Program-made: the position numbers and the translations under genes
NCBI RefSeq assembly: GCF_000231385.2
Contig: NC_018515.1
Span: 142,501 to 206,500, forward strand
Direction: 5' to 3'
Source of the DNA: Desulfosporosinus meridiei DSM 13257
Lineage (GTDB): Bacteria; Bacillota; Desulfitobacteriia; Desulfitobacteriales; Desulfitobacteriaceae
DNA length: 64,000 nt
In this document: in pieces, positions 35,054 to 44,031 of the stretch
How positions within the stretch are numbered: position 1 is the first letter of the stretch
How the letters are laid out: each line of letters opens with the position of its first letter
The notes under the pieces: model-generated
Told to the model about the DNA's origin: nothing
Seen by the model: only the letters and a program-made list of their open reading frames with translations
Database searches by the model: none

Positions 35054-36349
35054 ATGAGGATTTTACATACATCAGATTGGCACTTGGGGCGTACCCTCGA
35101 AGGGCGTAGCCGGTTTGATGAGCAAGTCGCCTTTATTGAGGAATTATCCGGTATCGTTGAGGACAATGCAGTGGACCTTATTCTGATTGCCGGAGATATT
35201 TTTGATACTGTTAACCCCCCAGCTGCAGCGGAAGAACTTTTTTACGAAGCTTTGAATCGATTGTCTGCCGGAGGGAGGCGTGGGATAGTTGCAATTGCCG
35301 GAAATCACGATAACCCTGAACGACTTTGTGCAGCCAGCCCTTTAGCGGTGCGACAGGGAATAACGTTATATGGCCTTCCGAAAGAGGTGCTTTTGCCAAG
35401 CCCCAGCCTGTTTACCCAACTGAACCCAGGAGATGGTTCAACTGTTAGAAGAGCTAGGGCAGGCCAAGGGTGGATGGAGTTAGCTATTCCTAATTGCCCG
35501 CCAACTATTGTAGCTATGCTGCCCTATCCATCGGAATCACGACTCAACGAGGTCTTAAGTGAAAGTTTAGATGAAAATATCCTGCGGGAAGAGTACTCTA
35601 AGCGTGTTCAACAACTATTTACCACCTTTGCTCAGCATTTTCGCCCGGATGCAGTTAATCTTGGGATAAGTCATCTTTTTGTCCGGGGGGGAGTAGAATC
35701 CGAATCAGAGCGGCCAATTCAACTGGGCAGTGCCCCTACAGTTGAAGTAAATGCTTTGCCGGTTGGGGCCCAATATGTTGCTCTTGGGCACTTGCACCGT
35801 GCCCAGTCTGTCAAAGGTGCCCCTATTCCAACTCGTTACTCGGGTTCGCCGCTGGCTTATAGCTTCTCAGAAACCGGCTATGCCAAATCTGTGGTTTTAA
35901 TCGAAGCCTATCCCGGTCAAGAGGTAACAACTCAGGAGATTTTCCTGCGTTCGGGATACCCTTTGGTCAAATGGCGGGCCAAAGAAGGGCTTGCTCAGGT
36001 GCAGCAATGGATTGATGAAGGTAAGGATCTCAACGCCTGGATTGATTTAGAAGTCTTCGTGCCAAACGCGTTGCAAGCTCAGGATATTCATAATCTGCGC
36101 CGGCAGAGAGAACGACTTATTAATATCCGTCCTGTTTTTCCCGAGACTGAGAAGATTGCTGCCGAGGCTCGCTCGAAATTACCTATTGACGAGCTTTTCC
36201 GCAAGTTCTATCAAGATCGTATGGGTGGAGCGGAACCGGAGCAGGAACTTGTTGCTATGTTTTTGTCATTAATTAACCCGGATGACAATGAGACGACTTC
36301 AATAGCAGAGCAGCAAATTGTGGTCGATAAGGAGGCTGAGACTGCATGA
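35054..36349 (+). CDS. sbcD: Exonuclease subunit SbcD (Mre11 family)
   Basis: A 431-residue metallophosphoesterase, the nuclease subunit of the SbcCD complex that cuts hairpins and protein-blocked DNA ends. Phosphoesterase motifs: HTSDWHLGR at residues 4-12, AGDIFDT near 45, AGNHD near 80, and the later GHLHRAQ. RBS is GAAAGGGG. Its stop overlaps the sbcC start by four bases (ATGA), the usual operon arrangement. Long perfect palindromes elsewhere in this window are the sort of substrate this complex removes. Confidence 0.96.
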   Translation: MRILHTSDWHLGRTLEGRSRFDEQVAFIEELSGIVEDNAVDLILIAGDIFDTVNPPAAAEELFYEALNRLSAGGRRGIVAIAGNHDNPERLCAASPLAVRQGITLYGLPKEVLLPSPSLFTQLNPGDGSTVRRARAGQGWMELAIPNCPPTIVAMLPYPSESRLNEVLSESLDENILREEYSKRVQQLFTTFAQHFRPDAVNLGISHLFVRGGVESESERPIQLGSAPTVEVNALPVGAQYVALGHLHRAQSVKGAPIPTRYSGSPLAYSFSETGYAKSVVLIEAYPGQEVTTQEIFLRSGYPLVKWRAKEGLAQVQQWIDEGKDLNAWIDLEVFVPNALQAQDIHNLRRQRERLINIRPVFPETEKIAAEARSKLPIDELFRKFYQDRMGGAEPEQELVAMFLSLINPDDNETTSIAEQQIVVDKEAETA

Positions 36350-39300
36350 GGCCCATTAAACTAAGGATAGCAGGCTTAAATAGTTTTAGGGAAGTCCAAG
36401 AGATCGACTTCTCCAAACTATGTGAAACCGGGGTGTTTGGAATTTTCGGTGCTACCGGCAGCGGAAAATCGACGATTCTGGATGCAATTACTCTGGCTCT
36501 CTATGGTACCGTAGAACGAGCTGCGAATAATACTCAAGGGATACTTAACCACGCCGAAAACCTGCTTACAGTAGAATATAGTTTTTCCTTAGCTGTAGGG
36601 GATCAACGGAAAGTTTATCGTGCGGAGCGGGCCTATAAACGATCCGGGGATCGTACGGTTAAGGCCTCAACCTGCCGGCTGGTGGAAATAAGCGATGAAG
36701 TGGAAACTGTTTTAGCCTCTAAGGCTGATGAAATGACGAAAATGATTGAGGGTGTATTGGGCCTTAATGTTGAGGATTTTACTCGGGCTGTAGTTCTTCC
36801 TCAAGGGAAATTTGCTGAATTTCTCACCATTAAACCCAAAGATCGGAGATCAATGTTAGAACGACTGTTTTCTCTTGAAGCTTATGGCAGGGAATTATCT
36901 GCCCGACTCTCGGAACAACTGGAAAGCACAAAATACAATTTGAACGGTGTAGAACAACGACAACAGGGGTTAGGAGACGCTTCGTCAGAACGAGTTAGGG
37001 AAGCAGAAAAAGATTTAGAAAGCTCTGAATCAAAGGCCAAGAGTATAACAGAAGACTTAAGGATTTTAAAACAACAATATGATGAAGCTAAGGAAGTCTG
37101 GAGGCTGCAAGAACAATTACACCAGCTAAAGGATACAGAGACTCGGCTTTCAGCAGAACAAGCAATCATTGACAACTATGCGGAGCGCTTAAGTCTGGCA
37201 GAACGTGCGGAATCAATCCGTTCACTCCTGGAAGAGATACTATTCTCAGAGGCTCGATTTCAAGAGGCTCGAGGTCAAGCTGAGGATTCGGCGACAAAAC
37301 TTAAGGCAGCCAGGCTTGATAAGGAAAAGGCGGAAAGTATGTGGTTGGAGTCAAGCCAAAAACGCCAAGCTACAGAGCCCCTCTGTCTGCGCAGGCTCGA
37401 GCAGCTGGAACAAGCTAAAAGCTTGGAAATTGATATCCTGACCAGGCAAGGGAGATTGAATCAAACCCGTCTTGACTATAGTAAACATGAACGAATTCGT
37501 AAGGATTTAGAACATAAAATTGGGGCCTCAAATGATCGAAAAACAGTCCTGCAAAAACAATTAAAAGATATTAAAGATGAGATTAATCGTCTTACGGTAG
37601 ATCCCCAGCAGCGGAGGAGAGTTAATGGATCTGCTCAAGCCCTGGAAAGCTATGATATAGTTTTTAAGCAAGCCAAAGATCTGCAAAAAGACTTAGACAA
37701 AAATCTCTTAGAAATGAAAGAACGTCAATCAGAATTGAATGACTCTCAGGAAGAGGTTCGGGCCGCTCAGAAAATAGTAGAGCAGTTTAAAGAGGTACTG
37801 AACCGCTTGCTTCAAGCTCCGCCAATCCGTGAAGAAATCCTTAGTGAACAGGCTCAAAGATTAGAACGTGATCGGCATAGAATGGTCAATCTTGAACGGA
37901 GTGAGAGGGAAGAAGCTGTAGAGCTAGAGCGGCTGCAAATCATCAGAGAAGATATCCGAAAAATAGAAGCTGAAGTTGCTGCTAAGGAACAGGAGCAGCG
38001 ACAGATCTCTCAAGCCCTTCAGAATGCCAAGGAGTATGTAGAATTAAGAAGAGTTGAAGTTCAGACATTTGAACAAGAAAACCTGGCGAGTATACTGGCT
38101 AAAAATCTGGTAGTAGGAGAGATGTGCCCGGTTTGTGGTTCAACTCACCATCCCCAGCCTGCAAATGAATTGGTTGACGAGAGGGTGGACAAAGCGAGAA
38201 TTGCCCTTGAGAAAGCCTCAATTGATCTCCAGGCCTTAGAGGAGAAAAGCCAGAAATGGACGACTGAACTCGCTGTAACCAAGGCTCGCTTATCCTCGAA
38301 TAAGGTTGTAGAGCAGAATCAGGTTAAGCTCGTCGCAGAAAAGCAGCACTCCCTCGCTGCTTATCGAGGGGAATTGACTGAGGCTGATGGTTTAAAAACC
38401 AGCCAAGATCTTAAACTACAATTAGTTGAACAAGAATCAATTTTAGCGTCTAATCGCCAGGCTTTTAGCCAGTGGAAAGCAGACCAAGAGCAGTGGGGCC
38501 GAAAGTTGGATGATGCTCAGAGCCAAATGGTTGAAAGAGAAAAAAAGCTAAATAGCATAAATGCTCAGATTGCATCTTTAGAAGGAGTAAGCCAAGACCT
38601 TCAAAATCGCTTAATCAAAGTGTCTGAAGAACAGGTAAAGCGGAAAGAGATATTGGACGATTTGCGCGGGGAGATTGCTATCAGCGAAATTTCCCGGTTG
38701 CAAAATCAGTACTTAAATTGGGATCAGATGTTGGGTACTTTAAATAAAACAATGGCTGGTCTTGAGGAAGAGCTGAGAAAAGCTGGCGAGGCTCAGGAAC
38801 AGTTTGATCAGGAAAAAATTAATTGTGAGCTGGAACTTCAGAATTTAACAACTATTGGGATTGAGGCAGCCCGGAATTTGGCGGAGCTCCAGAAGAAGTG
38901 TGATGATCTAACTGGTGGCAAGAATGCCGCTGATCTTCTTGATCAAGTTAAACAGGAGTTATCCCATGTAACAGAAGCGGAAGAAGCCCTTAGAAAGCTA
39001 TCTGAAAAAGCTAAAGAAATCTGGACTCAAGCAGAACAGACTCAGGCAGTTAGCCTTAAAACCTTGGAATTATCTCGTGAAGGATTAAAGACCGCGCAGG
39101 ACAGACTTGACCAGGGCCTCCGGACGGCACAATTCAGGTCTCTAGAAGAGGCAAAAAATGCTTTGTGTCCGGATTCCGAACGGCAGAATATGGAGGAAGC
39201 CATCACTGCCTATCGTCAAAATGTTCTGCTCAATAAGCAAAAACGAATAGATGTCGAAGAATTACTTAAGGAACGAATTCTCCTGCCGGAAGAGTGGCTT

Positions 39301-39960
39301 GCTTGGCCTATTCGCGTCAAAGCACTTGAACAGGCTTATACTGAAGCAATTGAGAGACGAGGTGCCAATCAGCAAAGGTTGGAGAAGCTGAAAGTCACCC
39401 ATGAGGAATGGATGAACCTAGAAGGGCAGCGTAAAACCCTTGCTCATCGTCATACTTTACTGAAAAACTTGCAGGGTGTTTTCAAAGGGAATGCCTTTGT
39501 GGAGTTCATTGCACAAGAACAATTAACCAATGTTTCAATAGATGCCTCAGAGCGGTTAAGGCAGTTAACCAACCAACGTTATGCCTTGGAAGTTGATTCT
39601 GAGGGAGGATTTGTTATGCGTGATGATGCTAATGGAGGAGTGCGCAGGCCTGTAAGCAGTCTATCCGGTGGGGAGACTTTCCTCACAGCCCTTGCGCTAG
39701 CCTTGGCTCTATCTACCCAGATTCAGCTGCGCGGTGAATCACCGTTGGAATTCTTCTTCCTTGACGAAGGTTTCGGGACTCTGGATGCCGATCTTCTGGA
39801 AACAGTTATGAATATTTTAGAGAAACTTCACTTGCAGAGTCTAACCATCGGTATAATCAGCCATGTTCCGGAGCTGAAGAACCGCCTTTCGCGCCGGTTG
39901 GTTCTTACTCCTGCTGAGGCTGGCGGGGTTGGCAGCAAAGTCAAGCTGGAGATGGCCTAA
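36346..39960 (+). CDS. sbcC: Exonuclease subunit SbcC (Rad50 family)
   Basis: A 1204-residue SMC-like ATPase. Walker A is GATGSGKSTILD near residue 36, then long coiled coils, the zinc hook CPVCG near residue 594, a second coiled coil, the signature SSLSGGETFLTALAL near 1105 and Walker B FFFLDEGFGTLD near 1138. It powers the SbcD nuclease and tethers DNA ends. Translation is coupled to sbcD. The gene ends at a hairpin terminator. Confidence 0.96.
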   Translation: MRPIKLRIAGLNSFREVQEIDFSKLCETGVFGIFGATGSGKSTILDAITLALYGTVERAANNTQGILNHAENLLTVEYSFSLAVGDQRKVYRAERAYKRSGDRTVKASTCRLVEISDEVETVLASKADEMTKMIEGVLGLNVEDFTRAVVLPQGKFAEFLTIKPKDRRSMLERLFSLEAYGRELSARLSEQLESTKYNLNGVEQRQQGLGDASSERVREAEKDLESSESKAKSITEDLRILKQQYDEAKEVWRLQEQLHQLKDTETRLSAEQAIIDNYAERLSLAERAESIRSLLEEILFSEARFQEARGQAEDSATKLKAARLDKEKAESMWLESSQKRQATEPLCLRRLEQLEQAKSLEIDILTRQGRLNQTRLDYSKHERIRKDLEHKIGASNDRKTVLQKQLKDIKDEINRLTVDPQQRRRVNGSAQALESYDIVFKQAKDLQKDLDKNLLEMKERQSELNDSQEEVRAAQKIVEQFKEVLNRLLQAPPIREEILSEQAQRLERDRHRMVNLERSEREEAVELERLQIIREDIRKIEAEVAAKEQEQRQISQALQNAKEYVELRRVEVQTFEQENLASILAKNLVVGEMCPVCGSTHHPQPANELVDERVDKARIALEKASIDLQALEEKSQKWTTELAVTKARLSSNKVVEQNQVKLVAEKQHSLAAYRGELTEADGLKTSQDLKLQLVEQESILASNRQAFSQWKADQEQWGRKLDDAQSQMVEREKKLNSINAQIASLEGVSQDLQNRLIKVSEEQVKRKEILDDLRGEIAISEISRLQNQYLNWDQMLGTLNKTMAGLEEELRKAGEAQEQFDQEKINCELELQNLTTIGIEAARNLAELQKKCDDLTGGKNAADLLDQVKQELSHVTEAEEALRKLSEKAKEIWTQAEQTQAVSLKTLELSREGLKTAQDRLDQGLRTAQFRSLEEAKNALCPDSERQNMEEAITAYRQNVLLNKQKRIDVEELLKERILLPEEWLAWPIRVKALEQAYTEAIERRGANQQRLEKLKVTHEEWMNLEGQRKTLAHRHTLLKNLQGVFKGNAFVEFIAQEQLTNVSIDASERLRQLTNQRYALEVDSEGGFVMRDDANGGVRRPVSSLSGGETFLTALALALALSTQIQLRGESPLEFFFLDEGFGTLDADLLETVMNILEKLHLQSLTIGIISHVPELKNRLSRRLVLTPAEAGGVGSKVKLEMA

Positions 39961-39969
39961 TTAGCTTGC

Positions 39970-40000
39970 TTGGGATGGAGATTGACTCCATCCCAATTTC
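39970..40000 (+). terminator. sbcDC terminator
   Basis: TTGGGATGGAG / CTCCATCCCAA arms with a five-base loop, ten bases after the sbcC stop, followed by a modest TTTC run. Confidence 0.75.
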
Positions 40001-40111
40001 ATTATTAAGAGTTTTTGGCCTTAAGAAAAGAGTAGTCAACAAGAATCTGAAATATCTAAAATAATAAGACTGAAAATAAAAGTTTTTTATTAACTTTGAA
40101 AATTTAGGGTA

Positions 40112-40140
40112 TTGACTAAAGTCAATAAAAAGTTCATACT
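40112..40140 (+). promoter_or_regulatory. iclR promoter
   Basis: TTGACT (40112-40117), 17-base spacer, CATACT (40135-40140). The -35 is part of a palindrome TATTGACT / AGTCAATA. A compound operator follows 12 bases after the -10. Confidence 0.65.
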
Positions 40141-40151
40141 AGCCTAGAGAG

Positions 40152-40177
40152 TAAAACATAGTTTTATATACTGAAAC
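40152..40177. promoter_or_regulatory. Compound IclR-type operator, copy 1 (iclR leader)
   Basis: TAAAAC-N3-GTTTTA-N5-TGAAAC. It shares half-site order and spacing with the copies at 41120 and 46174, but with two changes in each of the first two half-sites. It suggests autoregulation of the IclR gene. Confidence 0.6.
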
Positions 40178-40230
40178 CAAATTTTTCTTTATTAATTGGT
40201 AATCAGTGGTAATGGAATGGAGGCCTACCC

Positions 40231-41007
40231 ATGGCAGAAAAATATGTGCAAACACTTGAACGATCACTAGATGTTCTAGAAGTATTAGCTCACGCAGAAG
40301 AGCCTTTAGGAGTCACAGAAATCGGAACCCGCATTAGTTTGCATAAGAGTACAGTTCATCGAATTTTGCAGACCTTATGTCACAGAGGTTATGTCGAGAG
40401 GAAGAAAGACAGTGAGCGCTATCAATTAGGCATTAAAATTATTGAATTAGGAATACGATTCTTTAACGATTTAGAAATTCGTAAAGTAGCTGCCCCTGTT
40501 CTCGGTGACTTAGTAAAAGTGTTAGATGAAGTCGTTCATCTGGTTCTTCCCGATGATGGGGAAATTGTTTATATCGATCGGGCAGAGACTTCTCAAGTTG
40601 TAAGTATGCATTCTAAGGTAGGGCGAAGAGCTCCGATGCATTGTACAGCAGTAGGGAAGGCGTTGCTTTCTACCATGCCTGAAGAGGAAGTACGGCATAT
40701 TTTGGAGCTTAAAGGTATGACCAGGTATACACCTAATACAATTACTGATCCTGAGACCTTGTTAGAAGGCTTAAGAACTATCCGAGATAGCAAAATATCG
40801 ATTGAGAAGGAAGAAAATGAAATCGGTATAATCTGCTTAGGGACACCAATCTTTGATTATTCAGGACGGGCGATCGGCGCAATTAGTGTATCTGGACCTG
40901 CCAGCAGGATTAATGAAAAAGGAATTGATTGGATTGGCGAGGAATTGAAATCCTCTGGACAACTTATATCAGCTAAATTAGGATTCGACTTCTTCCAAAA
41001 GTCATGA
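40231..41007 (+). CDS. IclR family transcriptional regulator
   Basis: A 258-residue regulator. The N-terminal winged helix-turn-helix (SLDVLEVLAHAEEPLGVTEI, then LHKSTVHRILQTL, near residues 10-50) and the C-terminal effector domain with APMHCTAVGKALL near residue 130 and GIICLGTPIFDYSGRAIGAI are complete. ATG 40231 follows a weak GGAGG in TGGAGGCCTACCC. IclR proteins usually bind carbon-source intermediates; here glyoxylate, glycolate or malyl-type acids are plausible. It precedes the hydroxyacid dehydrogenase and malyl-CoA genes, and matching compound operators lie in all three promoters. Confidence 0.93.
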   Translation: MAEKYVQTLERSLDVLEVLAHAEEPLGVTEIGTRISLHKSTVHRILQTLCHRGYVERKKDSERYQLGIKIIELGIRFFNDLEIRKVAAPVLGDLVKVLDEVVHLVLPDDGEIVYIDRAETSQVVSMHSKVGRRAPMHCTAVGKALLSTMPEEEVRHILELKGMTRYTPNTITDPETLLEGLRTIRDSKISIEKEENEIGIICLGTPIFDYSGRAIGAISVSGPASRINEKGIDWIGEELKSSGQLISAKLGFDFFQKS

Positions 41008-41075
41008 CCTATTAGTCATAAAGTACAGGATTGGTCATAATTAAAGAATAACTTAAATTGTTTGAAAGTTTCCTA

Positions 41076-41104
41076 TTGACGATTTACTCAGATAGAGCAA
41101 TAAT
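41076..41104 (+). promoter_or_regulatory. Promoter of the hydroxyacid dehydrogenase operon
   Basis: TTGACG (41076-41081), 17-base spacer, AATAAT (41099-41104), followed 16 bases later by the compound operator. The leader to the first gene is about 210 bases long. Confidence 0.65.
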
Positions 41105-41119
41105 ATAACCATAAGTTTT

Positions 41120-41145
41120 CGAAACATTGTTTCAATTGATGAAAC
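41120..41145. promoter_or_regulatory. Compound IclR-type operator, copy 2 (glcF leader)
   Basis: CGAAAC-N3-GTTTCA-N5-TGAAAC, beginning 16 bases after the -10 element. The inner GAAAC-N3-GTTTC palindrome is of the kind bound by IclR proteins. A third half-site at fixed distance is shared with copies at 40152 and 46174. Confidence 0.72.
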
Positions 41146-41321
41146 GCTATCGAAAGTTACCAGAAAAGGGGGGCAACATTCAAAGTATCAAGTCAATAGG
41201 ATATAATTACTTCAGGCCTTGGTGAACTTACTCACAAGCTTAAAGCAAATAACCAATCTCTTTCGAAAGGGATGGGGCTGGAGGCCATGGGTAAAAACGC
41301 TTAAACAAAGGGGGAAGATCA

Positions 41322-42572
41322 GTGGGAGTTTTGGCAGACGTATATGAAATGCTCAACACGTGTAACAAATGTGGTGGCTGCCACACAGCTTGCAAGACCT
41401 ATAAGCTGACTGGGTTAGAGACAATGGTGGCACGCGGAAGAATCCAGCTCATCAAAGCCGTCGCCGATGGGAAATTAGAACCTAATCAAGAGTATGAAGA
41501 TGCGATCATGAGTTGTCTGTTGTGCGGAGAATGTGCAGTCACTTGTCCAAACGGTGTACATGGTAATGAACTGGTTATGGCCGCGCGGCGAGATCTCAAA
41601 CTCAGAAAAGGAATTACACCTTTTGCTAAGTCTTTTGCTTTAAAAACTCTGGCAAGTCCGAAGAGACTGGGTATGGGATTCCGTCTTTTCGGAGGAGTGG
41701 GCAAAAGTGTCCTCAATAAACTTGATGGAATGGATTATTTTCGCGGTATTGATATTCGAAACTTCCCTACTGCCAAAAAACAATTTTTGGAGCAGGTTCC
41801 GGAGAGGATTAAGGTGCAAAATCCGAAGCATAAAGTCGGATTTTATGTGGGATGTTTTCTCAATTACTCCTTAGACCAAACCGCCCATTCTGTTGTTAAA
41901 GTGTTAACTAAAAATGACTGTGAAGTTATTATTCCCAAGGACCAAGTGTGCTGCGGTCTTCCGCAATATTGCTATGGTGACTTCGAAACAGCGAAAAGTA
42001 ATGCCCGCCAAACTATTAATACTTTTTTAGATAAGTTTAGCGATGCCGAAGTTGTTCTCTCCGCCTGCGCGTCCTGTGCTTCCATGCTTAAACATGATTA
42101 TCTGAAGCTCTTCGCTGATGAGCCCTCCTATCTACCGAAAGTTAAATTATTTTGTGAAAAAGTGGTTGAGTTTTCAGAATATATGGATAAAATTGGTGTC
42201 GATCAGAGCGAACTTCATAATTCAAGTCCTCTAACAGTCACCTACCATGACCCTTGCCATATGGTTCGGGGGCTTAAGGTAACTAAGCAGCCACGGCAAT
42301 TGCTGCAAATGATTCCTCGGGTTGAGTATAAGGAAATGTTTGAAGCTAACCGTTGTTGTGGGGCAGCCGGCTTAGTGCAAGCCTTCTTCCATGAGGTATC
42401 AACAGATATCACAGATCAGAAGACACAAAACATCAAGGATACCAATGCAGATTTGGTGGCTACAAGTTGCCCGGCATGCATGTTGAGACTTCAAGGCGGC
42501 ATAAACAAAGCTGGCCAAAAACAAAAGGTTATGCATGTTGCCGATTTAATGGCTAAAGCTTACGAAGACTAA
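41322..42572 (+). CDS. glcF: Iron-sulfur subunit of a glycolate/lactate-type dehydrogenase (GlcF-like)
   Basis: A 416-residue (Fe-S) protein with two ferredoxin-type clusters (CNKCGGCHTACK at residues 15-26 and CLLCGECAVTCPNG near 66) and two CCG domains (CCGLPQYCYGD near 210 and CCGAAGL near 346). This is the GlcF/heterodisulfide-reductase D plan that passes electrons from the FAD subunits to the membrane or to other carriers. Start GTG 41322 follows GGGGGAAG. It is first in an operon with the two FAD-binding subunits. Confidence 0.9.
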   Translation: MGVLADVYEMLNTCNKCGGCHTACKTYKLTGLETMVARGRIQLIKAVADGKLEPNQEYEDAIMSCLLCGECAVTCPNGVHGNELVMAARRDLKLRKGITPFAKSFALKTLASPKRLGMGFRLFGGVGKSVLNKLDGMDYFRGIDIRNFPTAKKQFLEQVPERIKVQNPKHKVGFYVGCFLNYSLDQTAHSVVKVLTKNDCEVIIPKDQVCCGLPQYCYGDFETAKSNARQTINTFLDKFSDAEVVLSACASCASMLKHDYLKLFADEPSYLPKVKLFCEKVVEFSEYMDKIGVDQSELHNSSPLTVTYHDPCHMVRGLKVTKQPRQLLQMIPRVEYKEMFEANRCCGAAGLVQAFFHEVSTDITDQKTQNIKDTNADLVATSCPACMLRLQGGINKAGQKQKVMHVADLMAKAYED

Positions 42573-42709
42573 TTGAACCCCAAAAAAGCTACTTATATAT
42601 ATGGTCTGACCATTACAGCTGATCATTGGTCTGACCAAAAAACGAAAAATTCCCTTTGCGGAACATGCTGACCGCAAGTTCTAGTAAATGAGTGGAAGGG
42701 CGGGTAGTC

Positions 42710-44014
42710 ATGAGTAACGTCAATATCAGTAAGTTAAAGGAGATTGTCGGTGAGGCCAATGTCATCGATTCCTCTTCCGAAATGGCTAAATATCTAAAAG
42801 GTCCAGGTAAGCCTGCAGTTGTTGTCTTACCAGGGAAGACTTCAGAAGTTTCGAGTATCGTCAAACTGGCTAATGAGCAGAATGTGAAGTTAGCGGTAGG
42901 AGGGGCAGTCGTTAATACCCAGGGGATTACGGGTGGAATCGCGCTGGTTATGTCCCGAATGAACCAAATTGTAGAAATGGATAAACTGAACCTTGTAGCC
43001 ATTGTCGAGCCTGGACTTCTTCATAGAGATTTTATTCTTAAAGTTGCGGAAATAGGATTAAACTTTCCTCCGGAGCCCTATGAAGTTGAAACCAGTTCGA
43101 TTGGAGGCTGCTTCTCAATCGGAGATTCCGATTCTAAATCCTTTGAATATGGTCCGACTCGTACCTTCCTTTTAGGATTTGAAATGGTTCTCCCCACGGG
43201 GGAAATCTTGGAGATCGGAAATAAATGTATTAAGAACGTTTCCGGTTTGGATTTCATCCACTTTGCTGTCGGAAGCCAAGGAACCTTTGGAATCTTCACC
43301 AAACTTCTAGTGAAGCTCTTACCTCAACCGGAAGCTAAAAAAGCAGTGATTGGCACCTTTGCATCCCTGCATAAGGCAAATGCAACTTTTAATACCCTGA
43401 TTAAACGGAACGTGCATCCGACCCGGATGAATCTCATTAATGCATCCTTTGCTAAAATTGCCAAACCCGAGACAGAAGGGCAGCTAGTGATCGTTGACTT
43501 GCAAGGATTCAAAGACTCGGGCAAAAACATCGCTAATGAAGTTGCCTCAGTTCTTACCTTGGCCGGAGGCTTTGATGTAAAAATCATTGAGGACGAGGTT
43601 GAGTATGATCAAGTGATTAATGGTTGGCTTAAAGTTCGATCCGAATTTAATGCAAAACCTGAGCGCACCGTGGAGTTTGTGGTTGGCCCGATGAAAATGC
43701 CCCAAGCCTTGGCTCAGCTCGAAGCTCTTACAGGGGATCTGGGGGCCTATCCTGGCGTAATTGTCGAAGGGCTTCTCGGATATGTTGGTTTGGCTCTGCC
43801 CGAGGGAACCGAAAAACTTGCTTTTGCCACGAAAGTGAATAAATTGGCGATGTCCCTGGGTGGAAACGTGAAGGGCCTCTTGGGTCATAAGCTCAAAGCT
43901 GAAGTATATAATGATGCGGAAATGTGGAAGCAAACCACAAGTTTGCTCAATGAACTGCGTCAGCAATTTGACTCCAAAGGGATCCTCAGTCCTGGGGTAA
44001 GTCTAGAGGCTTAG
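42710..44014 (+). CDS. FAD-binding subunit of the hydroxyacid dehydrogenase (GlcE-like)
   Basis: A 434-residue FAD-binding protein of the vanillyl-alcohol oxidase fold. The PCMH-type FAD domain (VLPGKTSEVSSIVKLANEQN, then VGGAVVNTQGITGGI) spans the first 180 residues. The C-terminal part resembles GlcD/GlcE but lacks the HAGDGNLH metal/substrate motif, so it looks like the accessory partner of the downstream GlcD. ATG 42710 follows GGAAGGGCGGG; the frame opens at 42692. It lies between GlcF-like and GlcD-like genes, 17 bases before the latter. Confidence 0.82.
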   Translation: MSNVNISKLKEIVGEANVIDSSSEMAKYLKGPGKPAVVVLPGKTSEVSSIVKLANEQNVKLAVGGAVVNTQGITGGIALVMSRMNQIVEMDKLNLVAIVEPGLLHRDFILKVAEIGLNFPPEPYEVETSSIGGCFSIGDSDSKSFEYGPTRTFLLGFEMVLPTGEILEIGNKCIKNVSGLDFIHFAVGSQGTFGIFTKLLVKLLPQPEAKKAVIGTFASLHKANATFNTLIKRNVHPTRMNLINASFAKIAKPETEGQLVIVDLQGFKDSGKNIANEVASVLTLAGGFDVKIIEDEVEYDQVINGWLKVRSEFNAKPERTVEFVVGPMKMPQALAQLEALTGDLGAYPGVIVEGLLGYVGLALPEGTEKLAFATKVNKLAMSLGGNVKGLLGHKLKAEVYNDAEMWKQTTSLLNELRQQFDSKGILSPGVSLEA

Positions 44015-44031
44015 AAGAAGGAGGTCTGAAT